DNA of 21,490 bases from Treponema sp. UBA7570 (lineage in GTDB: Bacteria; Spirochaetota; Spirochaetia; Treponematales; Treponemataceae): positions 21,949 to 43,438 of the forward strand of contig DLLE01000056.1 in assembly GCA_002477955.1 (NCBI GenBank). The letters run 5' to 3'. Under the pieces are notes generated by a model, which did no database searches, was not told where the DNA came from, and saw only the letters and a list, made by a program, of their open reading frames with translations. Of this stretch, positions 1 through 8,247 are shown piece after piece (position 1 is the stretch's first letter; every line of letters begins with the position of its first letter). A program made the translations under genes and the position numbers.

Positions 1-1960
1 TTTTTTCTTCAACTACCTTTTTTTCAGCAGAATTTTCAAATTCAGTTTTGTCTTCCTTTTTCTGTTTTTTTTGCTCTTCCGTTTTTTCTACAGAATTTTT
101 AAGTATTTCTTCGGTTTCTGCCACATTTTGATTAAACTCGTCCGGAGTTTTAAAGAATGCAATCGTCTGAACAAGTTTATGTGCTTCAGAACTGAGTTCT
201 TCCGCCATAGCAGCCATTTCTTCGGCAGCACTTGCATTTTGCTGAACAACGCTGTCAAGCTGAACAATTGCCGTAGAAACCTGCTGCGCTCCGTTATCCT
301 GCTCACGGCTTGCTGTAGCAATTTCCTGAATAAGCATTGAAGTTTCTTCGATTGAAGGAACCAGCCCGCCAATCATTTTTCCTGCGTTTTCTGCAGTTGC
401 CAAAGTATGAACAGAAATTTTACTGATTTCTGCGGCAGATGCCTGTGTGCGTTCTGCAAGCTTTCTAACCTCGCTTGCAACAACCGCAAAGCCTTTTCCA
501 GCATCTCCTGCTCTAGCAGCTTCAATTGCAGCGTTAAGAGCAAGCATATTTGTCTGTCCGGCAATGTCTTCGATTACCCCGATTTTTTCAGAAATTGTTT
601 TTACAGCTTCTACAGCCTCGTTTACGGCAAGACCTCCAGCCTCACTGTCTGCATTCGTTTTTGCGGCAATTTGGCTTGTTTTTGTCGCGTTATCAGCCGT
701 CTGACGAATATTGCTCGTCATCTGCTCCATTGTTGCGCTCATTTCTTCGGTAGAAGCGGCCTGTTCACTTGCCCCGGAAGAAACAGCCTGGCTCGAAGAA
801 GAAAGCTGTTCACCGCCTGCACGAACGTTCATTGCGGCTTCGCGCACAGACTGAATAGTTTTTATAAGCGAGGTAACCATGTTCGAAAGCGCAATGCTCA
901 TATCACAAAGTTCATCTTTACGCTTTCTGAGTTTTTCAACAAGCTTTAAATCTTTTTCCTTTATAACAAGATCTCCGTTCGAAATGCTTGCAAGCGCATC
1001 ACGTATGCTATTGAGCGGTTTTGAAATTGATGAGGCGTAAATCCATGAAATAACCACTGAACCTACAACAAAAATCAGAGTTACTACAAACATAAGGATT
1101 TTCATCATATCAACGGAACTCATAAACGCTTTTTCTGGAACCATAATTGAAAATGCCCAGTCTGTCGAAATTTTTTCATCTCCAATTGAAGAGTAAGCGG
1201 TGTAATACTTTTGGCCGTGAAATTTTATTTTTTCAATATCAGATTCACCATTCATCATCTTTTTGCTAATAGTGGCAAGACTTTTAAAAATGTTATTTTC
1301 CACTGAAAGCGCTTCGAAAGTTGAGTTGCTGCCTTTTGCGGCCGCAATGGTATTTGCAATCAAAATTCCGTCTTTTCTGTTGATTATAAAAGATTCTGTC
1401 CCCTTAACAAAATCCATATCTTCCGTAAACTCGTCCAAAAGACTTGTATCTGTCTTCATTGCAAGAATTCCAGAAATATTGTCTTTTTCGTCACGCAGAG
1501 GAACTGCAAAATAAAGCGCAAGCGCGCCCGTCGTTTTTGCAATTACAGGACCGTCAACTGAAGGCTTTCCGTTTATAGCCTGTTTAAAATACTCGCGTTC
1601 ACTAATCTCGCATCTGTTTCCGTTCGATGTATATCCGTGTCCATCCTTGTCTGCCAAAACAAAATAATTTGCTCCAGAAAAATTCTTTTCAGAACCTTTT
1701 AAAATAAGAGCTTTTTCTCTTATAGAGAGGTTTGAGCGTAAATCTTCGCGGGTTGCAAGAGCCTTTACAACATCAAGATTTGCTTGAATTTCTTCAACTA
1801 TAAGTTCTTTTGTCGTATAAATAAGAGCGCTTATTCCATGATTTGATGTAATATCTACTGCATCGCTGGCAAAAAATATTGAAATTCCAGCTAACGAAAT
1901 TCCTAAAAATACTGAAACAAGTGCTACAAATCCGGTAACTGCATGGCGAATACTTTTCAT
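1..1960 (-). CDS. Methyl-accepting chemotaxis protein, 3' end outside window
   Basis: The frame is open from the ATG at 1958-1960 to the left edge (about 653 codons), so the C-terminus is missing. A GAGAGG ribosome site lies just upstream. The product is a membrane chemoreceptor. TM helix 1 spans about residues 6-31. A periplasmic dCache-like sensor follows, about 32-280. TM2 spans about 285-308, a HAMP linker about 306-360, and the cytoplasmic signalling hairpin follows. The hairpin tip, about 455-510, reads GQTNMLALNAAIEAARAGD and then GKGFAVVASEVRKLAERT, the hallmark that binds CheA and CheW. After the hairpin the visible tail is rich in Lys and Glu, like a flexible linker; whether it ends in a CheR-docking pentapeptide cannot be seen. 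The ligand is unknown: the usual amino-acid-binding Cache motif is not evident. It is the last gene of the cheY end of the chemotaxis cluster, 26 bp after cheY. Confidence 0.95.
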   Translation of the reverse strand, partial: MKSIRHAVTGFVALVSVFLGISLAGISIFFASDAVDITSNHGISALIYTTKELIVEEIQANLDVVKALATREDLRSNLSIREKALILKGSEKNFSGANYFVLADKDGHGYTSNGNRCEISEREYFKQAINGKPSVDGPVIAKTTGALALYFAVPLRDEKDNISGILAMKTDTSLLDEFTEDMDFVKGTESFIINRKDGILIANTIAAAKGSNSTFEALSVENNIFKSLATISKKMMNGESDIEKIKFHGQKYYTAYSSIGDEKISTDWAFSIMVPEKAFMSSVDMMKILMFVVTLIFVVGSVVISWIYASSISKPLNSIRDALASISNGDLVIKEKDLKLVEKLRKRKDELCDMSIALSNMVTSLIKTIQSVREAAMNVRAGGEQLSSSSQAVSSGASEQAASTEEMSATMEQMTSNIRQTADNATKTSQIAAKTNADSEAGGLAVNEAVEAVKTISEKIGVIEDIAGQTNMLALNAAIEAARAGDAGKGFAVVASEVRKLAERTQASAAEISKISVHTLATAENAGKMIGGLVPSIEETSMLIQEIATASREQDNGAQQVSTAIVQLDSVVQQNASAAEEMAAMAEELSSEAHKLVQTIAFFKTPDEFNQNVAETEEILKNSVEKTEEQKKQKKEDKTEFENSAEKKVVEEK

Positions 1961-1986
1961 AAAGACCTCTCACTAAAAGACATTTT

Positions 1987-2352
1987 CTATCCGATTATTT
2001 TTTTGACTATGGCAATAAGTTTTTCTGAAGTAAATGGCTTTACAATCCAGCCTGTAGCTCCTGCAGCCTTGCCTTCTTCCATTTTCGACGATTGATTTTC
2101 TGTTGTAAGGGCGATTATCGGCGTAAATTTATAACCGTTGGTATTTCTGAGTTCTTTTGTAAACTCAATTCCGTCCATATTCGGCATATTTATATCTGTG
2201 ATGATTAAATTGAATTTATCAGCCTTTGCCTTTGCCAGTCCGTCAACTCCATCCTCGGCTTCTACAATTTCATAGCCTTCCTGACCCAAAATAAAAGAAA
2301 TACTCTTCCTTATAGAAACAGAATCATCAACTGCAAGAATTTTTTTCGACAT
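1987..2352 (-). CDS. cheY: Chemotaxis response regulator CheY
   Basis: This is a single receiver domain of 121 residues, the normal CheY length, with no output domain. Acidic pocket residues D9/D10, phosphoacceptor D53 (in ITDINMPNMDG), T83 and K105 (in IVKPF) are all present. CheA phosphorylates D53, and CheY-P binds the flagellar switch. At the position of E. coli Tyr106 there is a Trp (W102), a substitution common among non-enteric CheYs. The start is supported by a strong AAGGAG site 11 nt upstream. The gene lies 71 bp after cheB and 26 bp before the receptor gene. The cheB-cheY gap contains an extended -10 box, so cheY and the receptor may also be transcribed separately from the upstream che genes. 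Confidence 0.96.
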   Translation of the reverse strand: MSKKILAVDDSVSIRKSISFILGQEGYEIVEAEDGVDGLAKAKADKFNLIITDINMPNMDGIEFTKELRNTNGYKFTPIIALTTENQSSKMEEGKAAGATGWIVKPFTSEKLIAIVKKIIG

Positions 2353-2393
2353 ATTTAGTTCATCTCCTTAAGTTGCAATACAAACTTATTTAC

Positions 2394-2402
2394 ATTCTAC
2401 CA
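2394..2402 (-). promoter_or_regulatory. Putative extended -10 promoter for cheY-mcp
   Basis: Read on the minus strand, TGGTAGAAT is an extended -10 element (TGn plus TAGAAT). It lies about 40 nt upstream of the cheY ATG. A good -35 hexamer is not evident, which extended -10 promoters tolerate. The predicted leader, about 35 nt, contains the AAGGAG ribosome site. This is inference from motif and position only. Confidence 0.3.
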
Positions 2403-2423
2403 TTTAATTACTCATTTTCTGTT

Positions 2424-3626
2424 TTAATAACACGTTTTTATATGATTAAAATTCATATGCATAATTTTTGCTTTTGTGCAGACTTCTTCCGCGATTTTGT
2501 CCAAAGGCAGCACTTTATCGACGGCTCCGGCTTTTACGGCTTCGCCCGGCATTCCCCAGACAATGCTTGTTTTTTCGTCCTGGGCAATATTGTAGGCTCC
2601 GGCGTCGTGCATTTCCTTCATTCCGTGAGAACCATCGTCTCCCATTCCGGTCATTATTACGCCGATTGCATTTTTTCCGGCATATCGCGCAGCAGAACGA
2701 AAAAGAACATCGACAGAAGGCCTGTGCCTTGTTACAAGGGGACCATCTTTTATTTCAACAAAGTATGAATTTCCTTCTCTCTTTAAAAGCAGATGACTGT
2801 TTCCTGGAGCAATCAAAACCGTTCCAACTTTTACAACATCGCCGTTTGCAGCTTCTTTTACGGTGACTTTTGAAAGTCTGTCCAATCTTTCGGCAAAAGC
2901 CTGTGTAAAGTGCTCTGGCATATGCTGAACAACGACCATTCCAGGACAATCTTCCGGCAAAGCGCCCAAAAAGTCTTTTAAAGCCTCAGTTCCGCCTGTA
3001 CTTGCGCCAACCACGACAACTGGCTCAGAAACTCCGAGAGAATTTGCAATCTGAATATCAGGCTTTTTCATAATAACATCGGCGGTATACTTCGGTTCAA
3101 CAGACCGCCTTTGAATGTCGTTTTCTGCAAGGTTAAAAACTTCCTCGTTTTTTTGAACAGATGATTTTTTTACAGCAGAAGAATGTGACATCGCCTGAGA
3201 AGGAATCAGCTGCTTGATTTTTCCAGTGCAGCTGTATGCAGATTTTACCGCATCGCAAAGACGAATTTTTGACTCTTCGAGAAACTGTTTTGTTTGAAAA
3301 GACGGCTTTAAAATAACTTCGCATGCACCTAGATCATAGGCCTTTAACTCTTCCGGAGAATTATTTTTTACGAGTGCAGAACAGATTACGATTGGGATCG
3401 GGTCAATTGTTTCATTCATCTTTCGCAAAAAAGTAAGTCCGTCCATCCGGGCCATTTCAATGTCGGAAATAATTACGTCTGGGCGTTCATTTTGAAGCAT
3501 GTGAACAGCAACAATCGGATCAGTAGCTGTTCCAATTACATGAATTTCTGGATCTGTTTCAAGAACCTGCGACAAGGTCTGTCTTACGAGCGAAGAATCG
3601 TCAATTACCAAAACTTTTATAATCAT
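2424..3626 (-). CDS. cheB: Chemotaxis protein-glutamate methylesterase/deamidase CheB
   Basis: CheB removes methyl groups from receptor glutamates and deamidates glutamines; its activity rises when CheA phosphorylates the receiver domain. Residues 1-120 are a receiver with D9/D10, phosphoacceptor D55 and K107 (in LKPSF). A long linker, about 130-198, follows. The C-terminal esterase domain starts near 200 and has all three catalytic residues: S209 in GASTGG, H235 in VVQHMPEHF and D331 in TGMGDDG. The length, 400 aa, is slightly above the usual 350 because of the linker and a 14-residue tail. The ATG is preceded by CGGAC and seven A residues, a weak ribosome site, and no in-frame alternative start lies nearby. 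It is 87 bp downstream of cheR; I see no convincing terminator in that gap. Confidence 0.96.
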   Translation of the reverse strand: MIIKVLVIDDSSLVRQTLSQVLETDPEIHVIGTATDPIVAVHMLQNERPDVIISDIEMARMDGLTFLRKMNETIDPIPIVICSALVKNNSPEELKAYDLGACEVILKPSFQTKQFLEESKIRLCDAVKSAYSCTGKIKQLIPSQAMSHSSAVKKSSVQKNEEVFNLAENDIQRRSVEPKYTADVIMKKPDIQIANSLGVSEPVVVVGASTGGTEALKDFLGALPEDCPGMVVVQHMPEHFTQAFAERLDRLSKVTVKEAANGDVVKVGTVLIAPGNSHLLLKREGNSYFVEIKDGPLVTRHRPSVDVLFRSAARYAGKNAIGVIMTGMGDDGSHGMKEMHDAGAYNIAQDEKTSIVWGMPGEAVKAGAVDKVLPLDKIAEEVCTKAKIMHMNFNHIKTCY

Positions 3627-3713
3627 TTTTTTTGTCCGTTTTTTGTCAGGAAAAAATTCAAATTCTGCGCTTATTCACAAAACCGAATTTAAGCCCGCCT
3701 ATTTTTACTTTTT

Positions 3714-4568
3714 TTACTCTTTTTTAAAAATTGTCGGTCCAACCGTTTTTAACGGCAACTCCATTCCGAAAACCGTCTCCGAATGTCCGAGAAATAAGTA
3801 TCCTCCCGGAACTAAATGCTGCAAAAGTTTGCGGATTACGCTCTCCTGAGTTGCTTTGTCAAAATAAATCAACACATTCCGGCAGAAAATCGCATTTTTT
3901 TGAGTGGTTTTTGGATAAACCGAATCCATAAAATTCAGCCTTTCAAAAACAACTTTTTCACGAATTTGCGGTTTTAAACGCACGCAAGGATTTGTTAAAT
4001 CTTTGCTTTTAAAAAAATATCGTTTTTTTAAGTCATAGCTCAAACTTTCTACTTCCGACATCGGATAAACCGCATCAAGCGCCTTATCCAAAACTTTTGA
4101 CGAAATATCCGTTGCAAGAATTGAATAATCTTCTATTTTGCCTGGATTTTTTCTCATAAACTCCTGCAAAACAATAGAAAGCGTGTAAGGTTCCTGTCCG
4201 CTTGAACATCCCGCCGACCAAAGTTCAATTTTTTTTTCATTTTTTTGTGCAAGTTCTGGAAGAACAACATTGGTTAAATACTCAAAATGCACATTTTCCC
4301 TAAAAAAATTTGTCAGGTTCGTCGTAACCGCATTTATCATAAGAGCAATTTCTTCATTTCCTTCCGGAGTGTTTGAAAAAGCAAATTTTAAATAGTCGTC
4401 AAAATTGTTCATTTTTAGGCTTTTTAAGCGGCTTGCAAGGCGGGACTGAACCATAAGCCGTTTTTCGTCCGGCATTTTTATTCCAACATTTGTATGAATA
4501 AATTTGGAAAGTTTATGAAACTGAGAATCTGTCAGCTCTGCAGGAGCAAAAAATCCAATTTCGCACAT
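3714..4568 (-). CDS. cheR: Chemotaxis protein methyltransferase CheR
   Basis: CheR uses S-adenosylmethionine to methylate receptor glutamates and acts against CheB. The protein is 284 aa, the family norm. The N-terminal helical domain (about 10-75) contains the basic stretch QSRLASRLKSLK that contacts receptors. The SAM domain follows, with TNLTNFFRE, the SAM loop LWSAGCSSGQEPYTLS, the acidic strand ILATDISSKVLDKA, and the late motif CRNVLIYF. Its ATG overlaps the cheA stop codon by one base (TAATG), and an AGGAAA ribosome site lies inside the cheA 3' end, so translation is very likely coupled to cheA. No TPR domain is present at the C-terminus. Confidence 0.96.
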   Translation of the reverse strand: MCEIGFFAPAELTDSQFHKLSKFIHTNVGIKMPDEKRLMVQSRLASRLKSLKMNNFDDYLKFAFSNTPEGNEEIALMINAVTTNLTNFFRENVHFEYLTNVVLPELAQKNEKKIELWSAGCSSGQEPYTLSIVLQEFMRKNPGKIEDYSILATDISSKVLDKALDAVYPMSEVESLSYDLKKRYFFKSKDLTNPCVRLKPQIREKVVFERLNFMDSVYPKTTQKNAIFCRNVLIYFDKATQESVIRKLLQHLVPGGYLFLGHSETVFGMELPLKTVGPTIFKKE

Positions 4569-6688
4569 TATTTTTTTCCTGTTTCTTTTGAATTGACTAA
4601 ATCAGCCAATTTATAGACATCGAGAATTAGAGCTACAGAACCATCTCCCAAAATTGTCGAATTGCTTATGCCAAGACAATTCTGGTAAAGTTTTCCAAGA
4701 GGCTTGATTACGGTCTGATGACTCCCCAAAATTTTATCGACAATAATTCCGACCTGCCCTTCTTGAGAATTTATTGTAACAACTTCTTTCTTCTTTAAAT
4801 ATGATTCTGGAATCTTAAAAAATTTCCGCAAATCAATGCAAGGAATGTCTTTTCCGTGAACAAGCGTATGAGGAAAAAGAGTTTCGGCTTTTTTGCCAGT
4901 CTGTTCAAAAAAAAGACATTCAGAAATCGTACTTACAGGAATTATATACTTTGTGTTTCCTACTTGAGTGAGCATTCCGTCGATAATTGCAAGCGTAAGC
5001 GGAATTTTTAGAATAAAACTTGTGCCTTTGTTCGGTTTTGACTCAATCGAAACTGAGCCTCCAAGCGAGAGCACGTCTTTTTTTACAACATCAAGGCCGA
5101 CGCCACGGCCTGAAATATTTGAAACCTGTTTTGCAGTCGAAAATCCCGGCTGAAAAATAAGATGAAAAATTTCCGATTCAGAGATTTTCTCCTCTTCCGA
5201 AATCAATTTTTTTTCTATTGCTTTTTTTCTGATCGCCTCTTTATCCAGGCCTTTTCCATCGTCAGAAATAGTAATTACTACCGCTCCAGTCTGATGTTTT
5301 GCTGAAAGAGTTACAGTTCCCTTAGGATTTTTTTTGTTTGCAATTCTCTCAACAGGAAGTTCAATTCCGTGGTCTACAGAATTTCGGATTAAATGAAGAA
5401 GCGGATCGTTGAGTTTTTCAACAACAGTCTTATCAAGTTCAGTTTCTGCTCCTTCAATAACCAAATCAATCTGTTTTCCGAGCTGTTCAGCAAGATCACG
5501 AACAGTGCGGCGGAATCTTGTAAAGAGCGTTCCAATTGGCAGCATCCGAATTTCGAGGGAAGTGTCTCGCAAAGAAACCGCAAGCCGCGAGCTCTGCTCG
5601 CTCAAATTTTTTAAAACAGGCAAATCTTTTTCTATTGCAAGCTGCTCAAGACGCGCATTAAAAGTTACAAGTTCGCCAATTAAATCTACGAGAGAATCCA
5701 GTTTTTCAGAACTTACACGAATTGAACTCTGAGAAGGCGATGAGCCTGACACAGGATTTTCGCCGTTCATTGCCTTAAAATGCTGCTGTTCTGCCAAAGC
5801 CGACTTAATCTGCTGGTTAGAAACAAGCTGCTTTTCTACGAGAATCTGCCCAAGCTGCTTGTGTTCCTGCATAACCGAATCAATCTGGTTTTTAGAAACA
5901 TCGTTTCGGTCAATGAGAATTTCACCAATTCTGTGATTTTCACCCGGATTCAATTCGATTTTTTCGACGGTGAATGAAGATTCATTGTCCAAAAAAATAA
6001 AAACATCTTTAATATCATTTTCCGTTTTTTGTGTCGTAAGAATTATATCCCACGAAAAATAACATTCTTCTGCGTTAAGCTTTGAAAGTTCCGGCAAAGA
6101 ATCATAAAAAGAAACGACAGTCGCATTTCCCATTTCTGAAAGTTCTTTGACCAAAAGCTCAGGGCGAGTTCCGTTCTGCATAACTTTTTTGCTTGGTCTA
6201 AATTTTATTCGGTAAGTCGAATCCGGTTCTTTTGGTTTTGCGGCAGGATTTTGCTTTTGGGAAGGATTTCCGGTCAAATTTGCCGCATCTTCTGAAACAG
6301 TTCCGCCATTTCTAGCAACGTAAGTTTTAAAAGCAAGAATTAAAGTTTGCGAGGTCTGCATGATTTCCGGCGTAATTTCCTGGCCGGCATCGAGCATAAA
6401 GCGAATATGATCGCGAGCTTTGAGCAGCAAATCTATAAGTTCATTTGAAACAGGAACAATCCCGTTTCGAACCTGATCCATTGCGGACTCGGCTTCGTGC
6501 GTAAATTCAGAAATTGAATTAAATCCGAACATTGCCGATGAGCCTTTTATTGTGTGCATCGCCCTAAAAACAGCGCTTATTGTTTCTGAATCGGCAGGAT
6601 TTTCCTCAAGCGTCAAAAGCTGTTCTTCGAGATTGTCCAAAAGTTCATTTGCCTCTTCAAGAAAAACTGAGCTGATTTGTTCAAGCAT
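4568..6688 (-). CDS. cheA: Chemotaxis histidine kinase CheA with an unusual central region
   Basis: CheA is the receptor-coupled kinase that phosphorylates CheY and CheB. Its 706 residues contain an HPt (P1) domain with phospho-His H45 in AMHTIKGSSAMFGF. Next is a ferredoxin-like alternative P2 domain (about 158-245, starting YRIKFRPS), not the enteric P2. A short tandem repeat follows at about 253-303: RIGEILIDRNDVSKNQI, then LGQILVEKQLVSNQQI, resembling GspE/MshE N-terminal repeats. The P3 dimerisation helices start near 325. The P4 ATPase has N-box N436 in RNSVDHG, G1 box DDGKG 476-480, PGFSTAK, and G2 box GRGVGLD 527-533. The CheW-like P5 domain runs from about 565 to 700. A perfect GGAGGAG site precedes the ATG. 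The gene overlaps the STAS gene by 8 bp and cheR by 1 bp, a tightly coupled operon. Confidence 0.97.
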   Translation of the reverse strand: MLEQISSVFLEEANELLDNLEEQLLTLEENPADSETISAVFRAMHTIKGSSAMFGFNSISEFTHEAESAMDQVRNGIVPVSNELIDLLLKARDHIRFMLDAGQEITPEIMQTSQTLILAFKTYVARNGGTVSEDAANLTGNPSQKQNPAAKPKEPDSTYRIKFRPSKKVMQNGTRPELLVKELSEMGNATVVSFYDSLPELSKLNAEECYFSWDIILTTQKTENDIKDVFIFLDNESSFTVEKIELNPGENHRIGEILIDRNDVSKNQIDSVMQEHKQLGQILVEKQLVSNQQIKSALAEQQHFKAMNGENPVSGSSPSQSSIRVSSEKLDSLVDLIGELVTFNARLEQLAIEKDLPVLKNLSEQSSRLAVSLRDTSLEIRMLPIGTLFTRFRRTVRDLAEQLGKQIDLVIEGAETELDKTVVEKLNDPLLHLIRNSVDHGIELPVERIANKKNPKGTVTLSAKHQTGAVVITISDDGKGLDKEAIRKKAIEKKLISEEEKISESEIFHLIFQPGFSTAKQVSNISGRGVGLDVVKKDVLSLGGSVSIESKPNKGTSFILKIPLTLAIIDGMLTQVGNTKYIIPVSTISECLFFEQTGKKAETLFPHTLVHGKDIPCIDLRKFFKIPESYLKKKEVVTINSQEGQVGIIVDKILGSHQTVIKPLGKLYQNCLGISNSTILGDGSVALILDVYKLADLVNSKETGKK

Positions 6689-7013
6689 TTTTACTCTCCT
6701 CCGATTTTGATTCTGTTTTGTCGATTAAATCTTCAAAAGAAACTCCGCAGCCACAAACGTATTCTAAAATTGCAGGAGGAATATTGTCCTTTAACAAAAA
6801 TTTTTTCTTCTTGGCATCAGCTTCTTTTTTTGCGGCCAAAATCAATTGAATTCCCGAAAGATCAATATCTTCAAGCTCACTTAAATCAATAAAAACAAGC
6901 GGATTTTCGTCTATCGCTTTTTGCAGTTCGATCTTTAGCTTCTCAGCAGATTCAATCCCGGCAGTTTCCGTCCATTTTATAATATTTGATTTTTTTTCTT
7001 TTTTTGCAGCCAA
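6681..7013 (-). CDS. STAS-domain protein upstream of cheA (TTG start)
   Basis: This is a 110-residue protein with a single STAS fold, the domain of anti-anti-sigma factors. The core strand and helix LVFIDLSELEDIDLSGIQLI holds a serine (S53) at the position phosphorylated in SpoIIAA-type proteins. The start is TTG at 7011-7013: the protein contains no other Met, and a GGGGAG ribosome site lies 6 nt upstream, which supports TTG. Lysine-rich segments flank the fold at both ends. It is the first gene of the cheA operon and overlaps cheA by 8 bp (ATGCTTGA), so it is likely made in proportion to CheA. No partner anti-sigma kinase is encoded nearby, so it may act on CheA or the array rather than on a sigma factor; that is inference. 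Confidence 0.85.
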   Translation of the reverse strand: MAAKKEKKSNIIKWTETAGIESAEKLKIELQKAIDENPLVFIDLSELEDIDLSGIQLILAAKKEADAKKKKFLLKDNIPPAILEYVCGCGVSFEDLIDKTESKSEESKNA

Positions 7014-7062
7014 ACTAAGCTCCCCAAAGCAATTTCTATCATTTACAAGAGAATTCTAAAAA

Positions 7063-7092
7063 TTTCAAATTTTGCAAATTTTCTTGTATAAT
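7063..7092 (+). promoter_or_regulatory. Putative sigma70-type promoter of cheW
   Basis: TTTCAA at 7063-7068 and a perfect TATAAT at 7087-7092 are separated by 18 bp. The predicted start, near 7099, leaves a leader of about 27 nt that contains AGGAG at 7111-7115. The same hexamer read on the minus strand is TTGAAA. It could serve as -35 for the divergent STAS-cheA operon, but the minus-strand -10 at the right spacing (TAAATG) is weak. Confidence 0.6.
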
Positions 7093-7125
7093 AATTCTAT
7101 CGTCAGTTTTAGGAGACGTCAAATT

Positions 7126-7629
7126 ATGAATGAAAGTCATTTTTCTACAGAATCGTTTTTTTCGTTCAATTTAAAAGATGAAATGTTTTCTCTTCCAGTC
7201 AAGTATGTAAAAGAAGTTTTTGAATTTGAAACAATCACTCCAATTCCAAATTCCTTGCCTTACTTAAAAGGCGTGATGAATGTGCGTGGCGGAGTGGTTT
7301 CAATTGCCGATTTGCGTAAGTTATTTGGTCTTGAAGTTTCTGACGATTTAACGGGAACTCAGGTAATCATAATGGAAATTCCTCAAAAAAACGAAAAACC
7401 GGTCTTGCTTGGAATTCTCGCCGACAAAGTTGATGTCGTGAGCCGGCTCAACATAATTCAAGCCGACTCAAAAGACTATGGAATAAAAGAAGGCCAGGAT
7501 TTTGTAAAATCGGTTGCGCGCCGTGAAGAATCTTTTATTTTGATTTTAAATCCAGAAAAAATTCTTTCATATATCGAGGCCGATGTCGAAAAAGCATTTG
7601 AAGAAGTTTCTAAAAAAGCTAATTTTTAG
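7126..7629 (+). CDS. cheW: Chemotaxis coupling protein CheW
   Basis: CheW is the adaptor that links CheA to receptors. The start chosen is the ATG at 7126, preceded by AGGAG at 7111-7115; a longer in-frame start at 7072 would overlap the promoter and add residues unlike CheW. The protein is 167 aa, the normal length. The single CheW domain has EMFSLPVKYVKEVFEF near the start and the signature YLKGVMNVRGGVVSIADLRK at about 46-65, with the conserved Arg of the CheA/receptor contact in NVRGG. It is transcribed divergently from STAS-cheA-cheR-cheB and converges with cheD, whose stop codon lies 10 bp away, so cheW has its own promoter and can be set independently of CheA. Confidence 0.96.
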   Translation: MNESHFSTESFFSFNLKDEMFSLPVKYVKEVFEFETITPIPNSLPYLKGVMNVRGGVVSIADLRKLFGLEVSDDLTGTQVIIMEIPQKNEKPVLLGILADKVDVVSRLNIIQADSKDYGIKEGQDFVKSVARREESFILILNPEKILSYIEADVEKAFEEVSKKANF

Positions 7630-7633
7630 CTTT
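7615..7633. terminator. Hairpin between convergent cheW and cheD
   Basis: AAAGCTAA (7615-7622) and TTAGCTTT (7626-7633) form a perfect 8-bp stem with a 3-nt loop across the cheW stop codon. Read on the minus strand, the stem is followed by a short T run, so it may end the cheD operon; on the plus strand an A/T-rich run follows. Only two pairs are G-C, so termination strength is doubtful. Confidence 0.35.
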
Positions 7634-7639
7634 AAAATT

Positions 7640-8239
7640 TTACAAGCCTTTTGCAAGACGGTTTAATTCTGCAAGGTATTCCAGATATTTTTGCTCTTTA
7701 GATTTTATGAAATCCTCATCGTCCGGATTGTGCGAATCTATGTGCTTTAAAAATACTTTTGAGTTAACCGGATCAAAAAAAATCTTCCGTGGCAAATTTC
7801 CGCCAGTGTCAGAACTTTTTATCTCAACGTTGTGAGATTTTAAATATTCGAATGCAAAATCAATATTTGCAGCCCCGACAAGAGATCTTCCGCTCTGAGG
7901 CTCAGAAGAATTAAATATATTTCCTCCGCCAAATACTTTTGCAAAGCATCTTTTTAACAATGCGCCTTTTTTTTCCATGTCGGCAACAAGCATCTCAACT
8001 GCGTATTCTCCAAAACGGCCCAAACGTCTGTCCTGAGAACCGTCAATATCCAAATTAGTGTCCCTTGCAAGCATAAAATGATTCATTCCGCCGACTTTTG
8101 CAATCGGATCAAAAAGGGCAATGCTTACACATGACCCCAAAACAGTGGAGATCATCTCAGGGCCTGTCGAAGACCAATATTCTCCAGGATAAAGAGTAAC
8201 AATATTTCTATTAAAATGAAGGTCAAAATAGCGGTTCAT
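7640..8239 (-). CDS. cheD: Chemoreceptor glutamine deamidase CheD
   Basis: CheD deamidates specific receptor glutamines; in many bacteria it also binds CheC or CheY-P. The protein is 199 aa, with the fold core in the first 160 residues. Catalytic Cys37 lies in TVLGSCVSI and His54 in GGMNHFML, with S31/T32 at the third catalytic position. Downstream conserved blocks include KVFGGGNIF and the LVGAANI region. The C-terminal 30 residues are charged and probably variable. The ATG lies 8 nt after the stop of the upstream receptor-like gene with no clear ribosome site, so translation is probably coupled to that gene. CheC, the usual CheD partner, is not in this window. Confidence 0.95.
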   Translation of the reverse strand: MNRYFDLHFNRNIVTLYPGEYWSSTGPEMISTVLGSCVSIALFDPIAKVGGMNHFMLARDTNLDIDGSQDRRLGRFGEYAVEMLVADMEKKGALLKRCFAKVFGGGNIFNSSEPQSGRSLVGAANIDFAFEYLKSHNVEIKSSDTGGNLPRKIFFDPVNSKVFLKHIDSHNPDDEDFIKSKEQKYLEYLAELNRLAKGL

Positions 8240-8247
8240 GTAAAAAA

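Noticed and set aside
407..949. Long plus-strand frames antisense to the chemoreceptor
   Set aside because: They are shadows of the conserved receptor signalling domain, with no ribosome site or recognisable domain.
1954..1983. Eight-codon minus-strand mini-ORF whose TGA overlaps the receptor ATG (ATGA)
   Set aside because: It has no ribosome site of its own and contains the receptor's Shine-Dalgarno; most likely chance.
7014..7068. Minus-strand promoter TTGAAA-17-TAAATG for STAS-cheA
   Set aside because: The -10 matches only half the consensus; the operon needs a promoter nearby, but I cannot place it with confidence.
7072..7125. Upstream in-frame extension of cheW
   Set aside because: It overlaps the promoter -10 region, lacks a ribosome site, and the extra residues do not match CheW.
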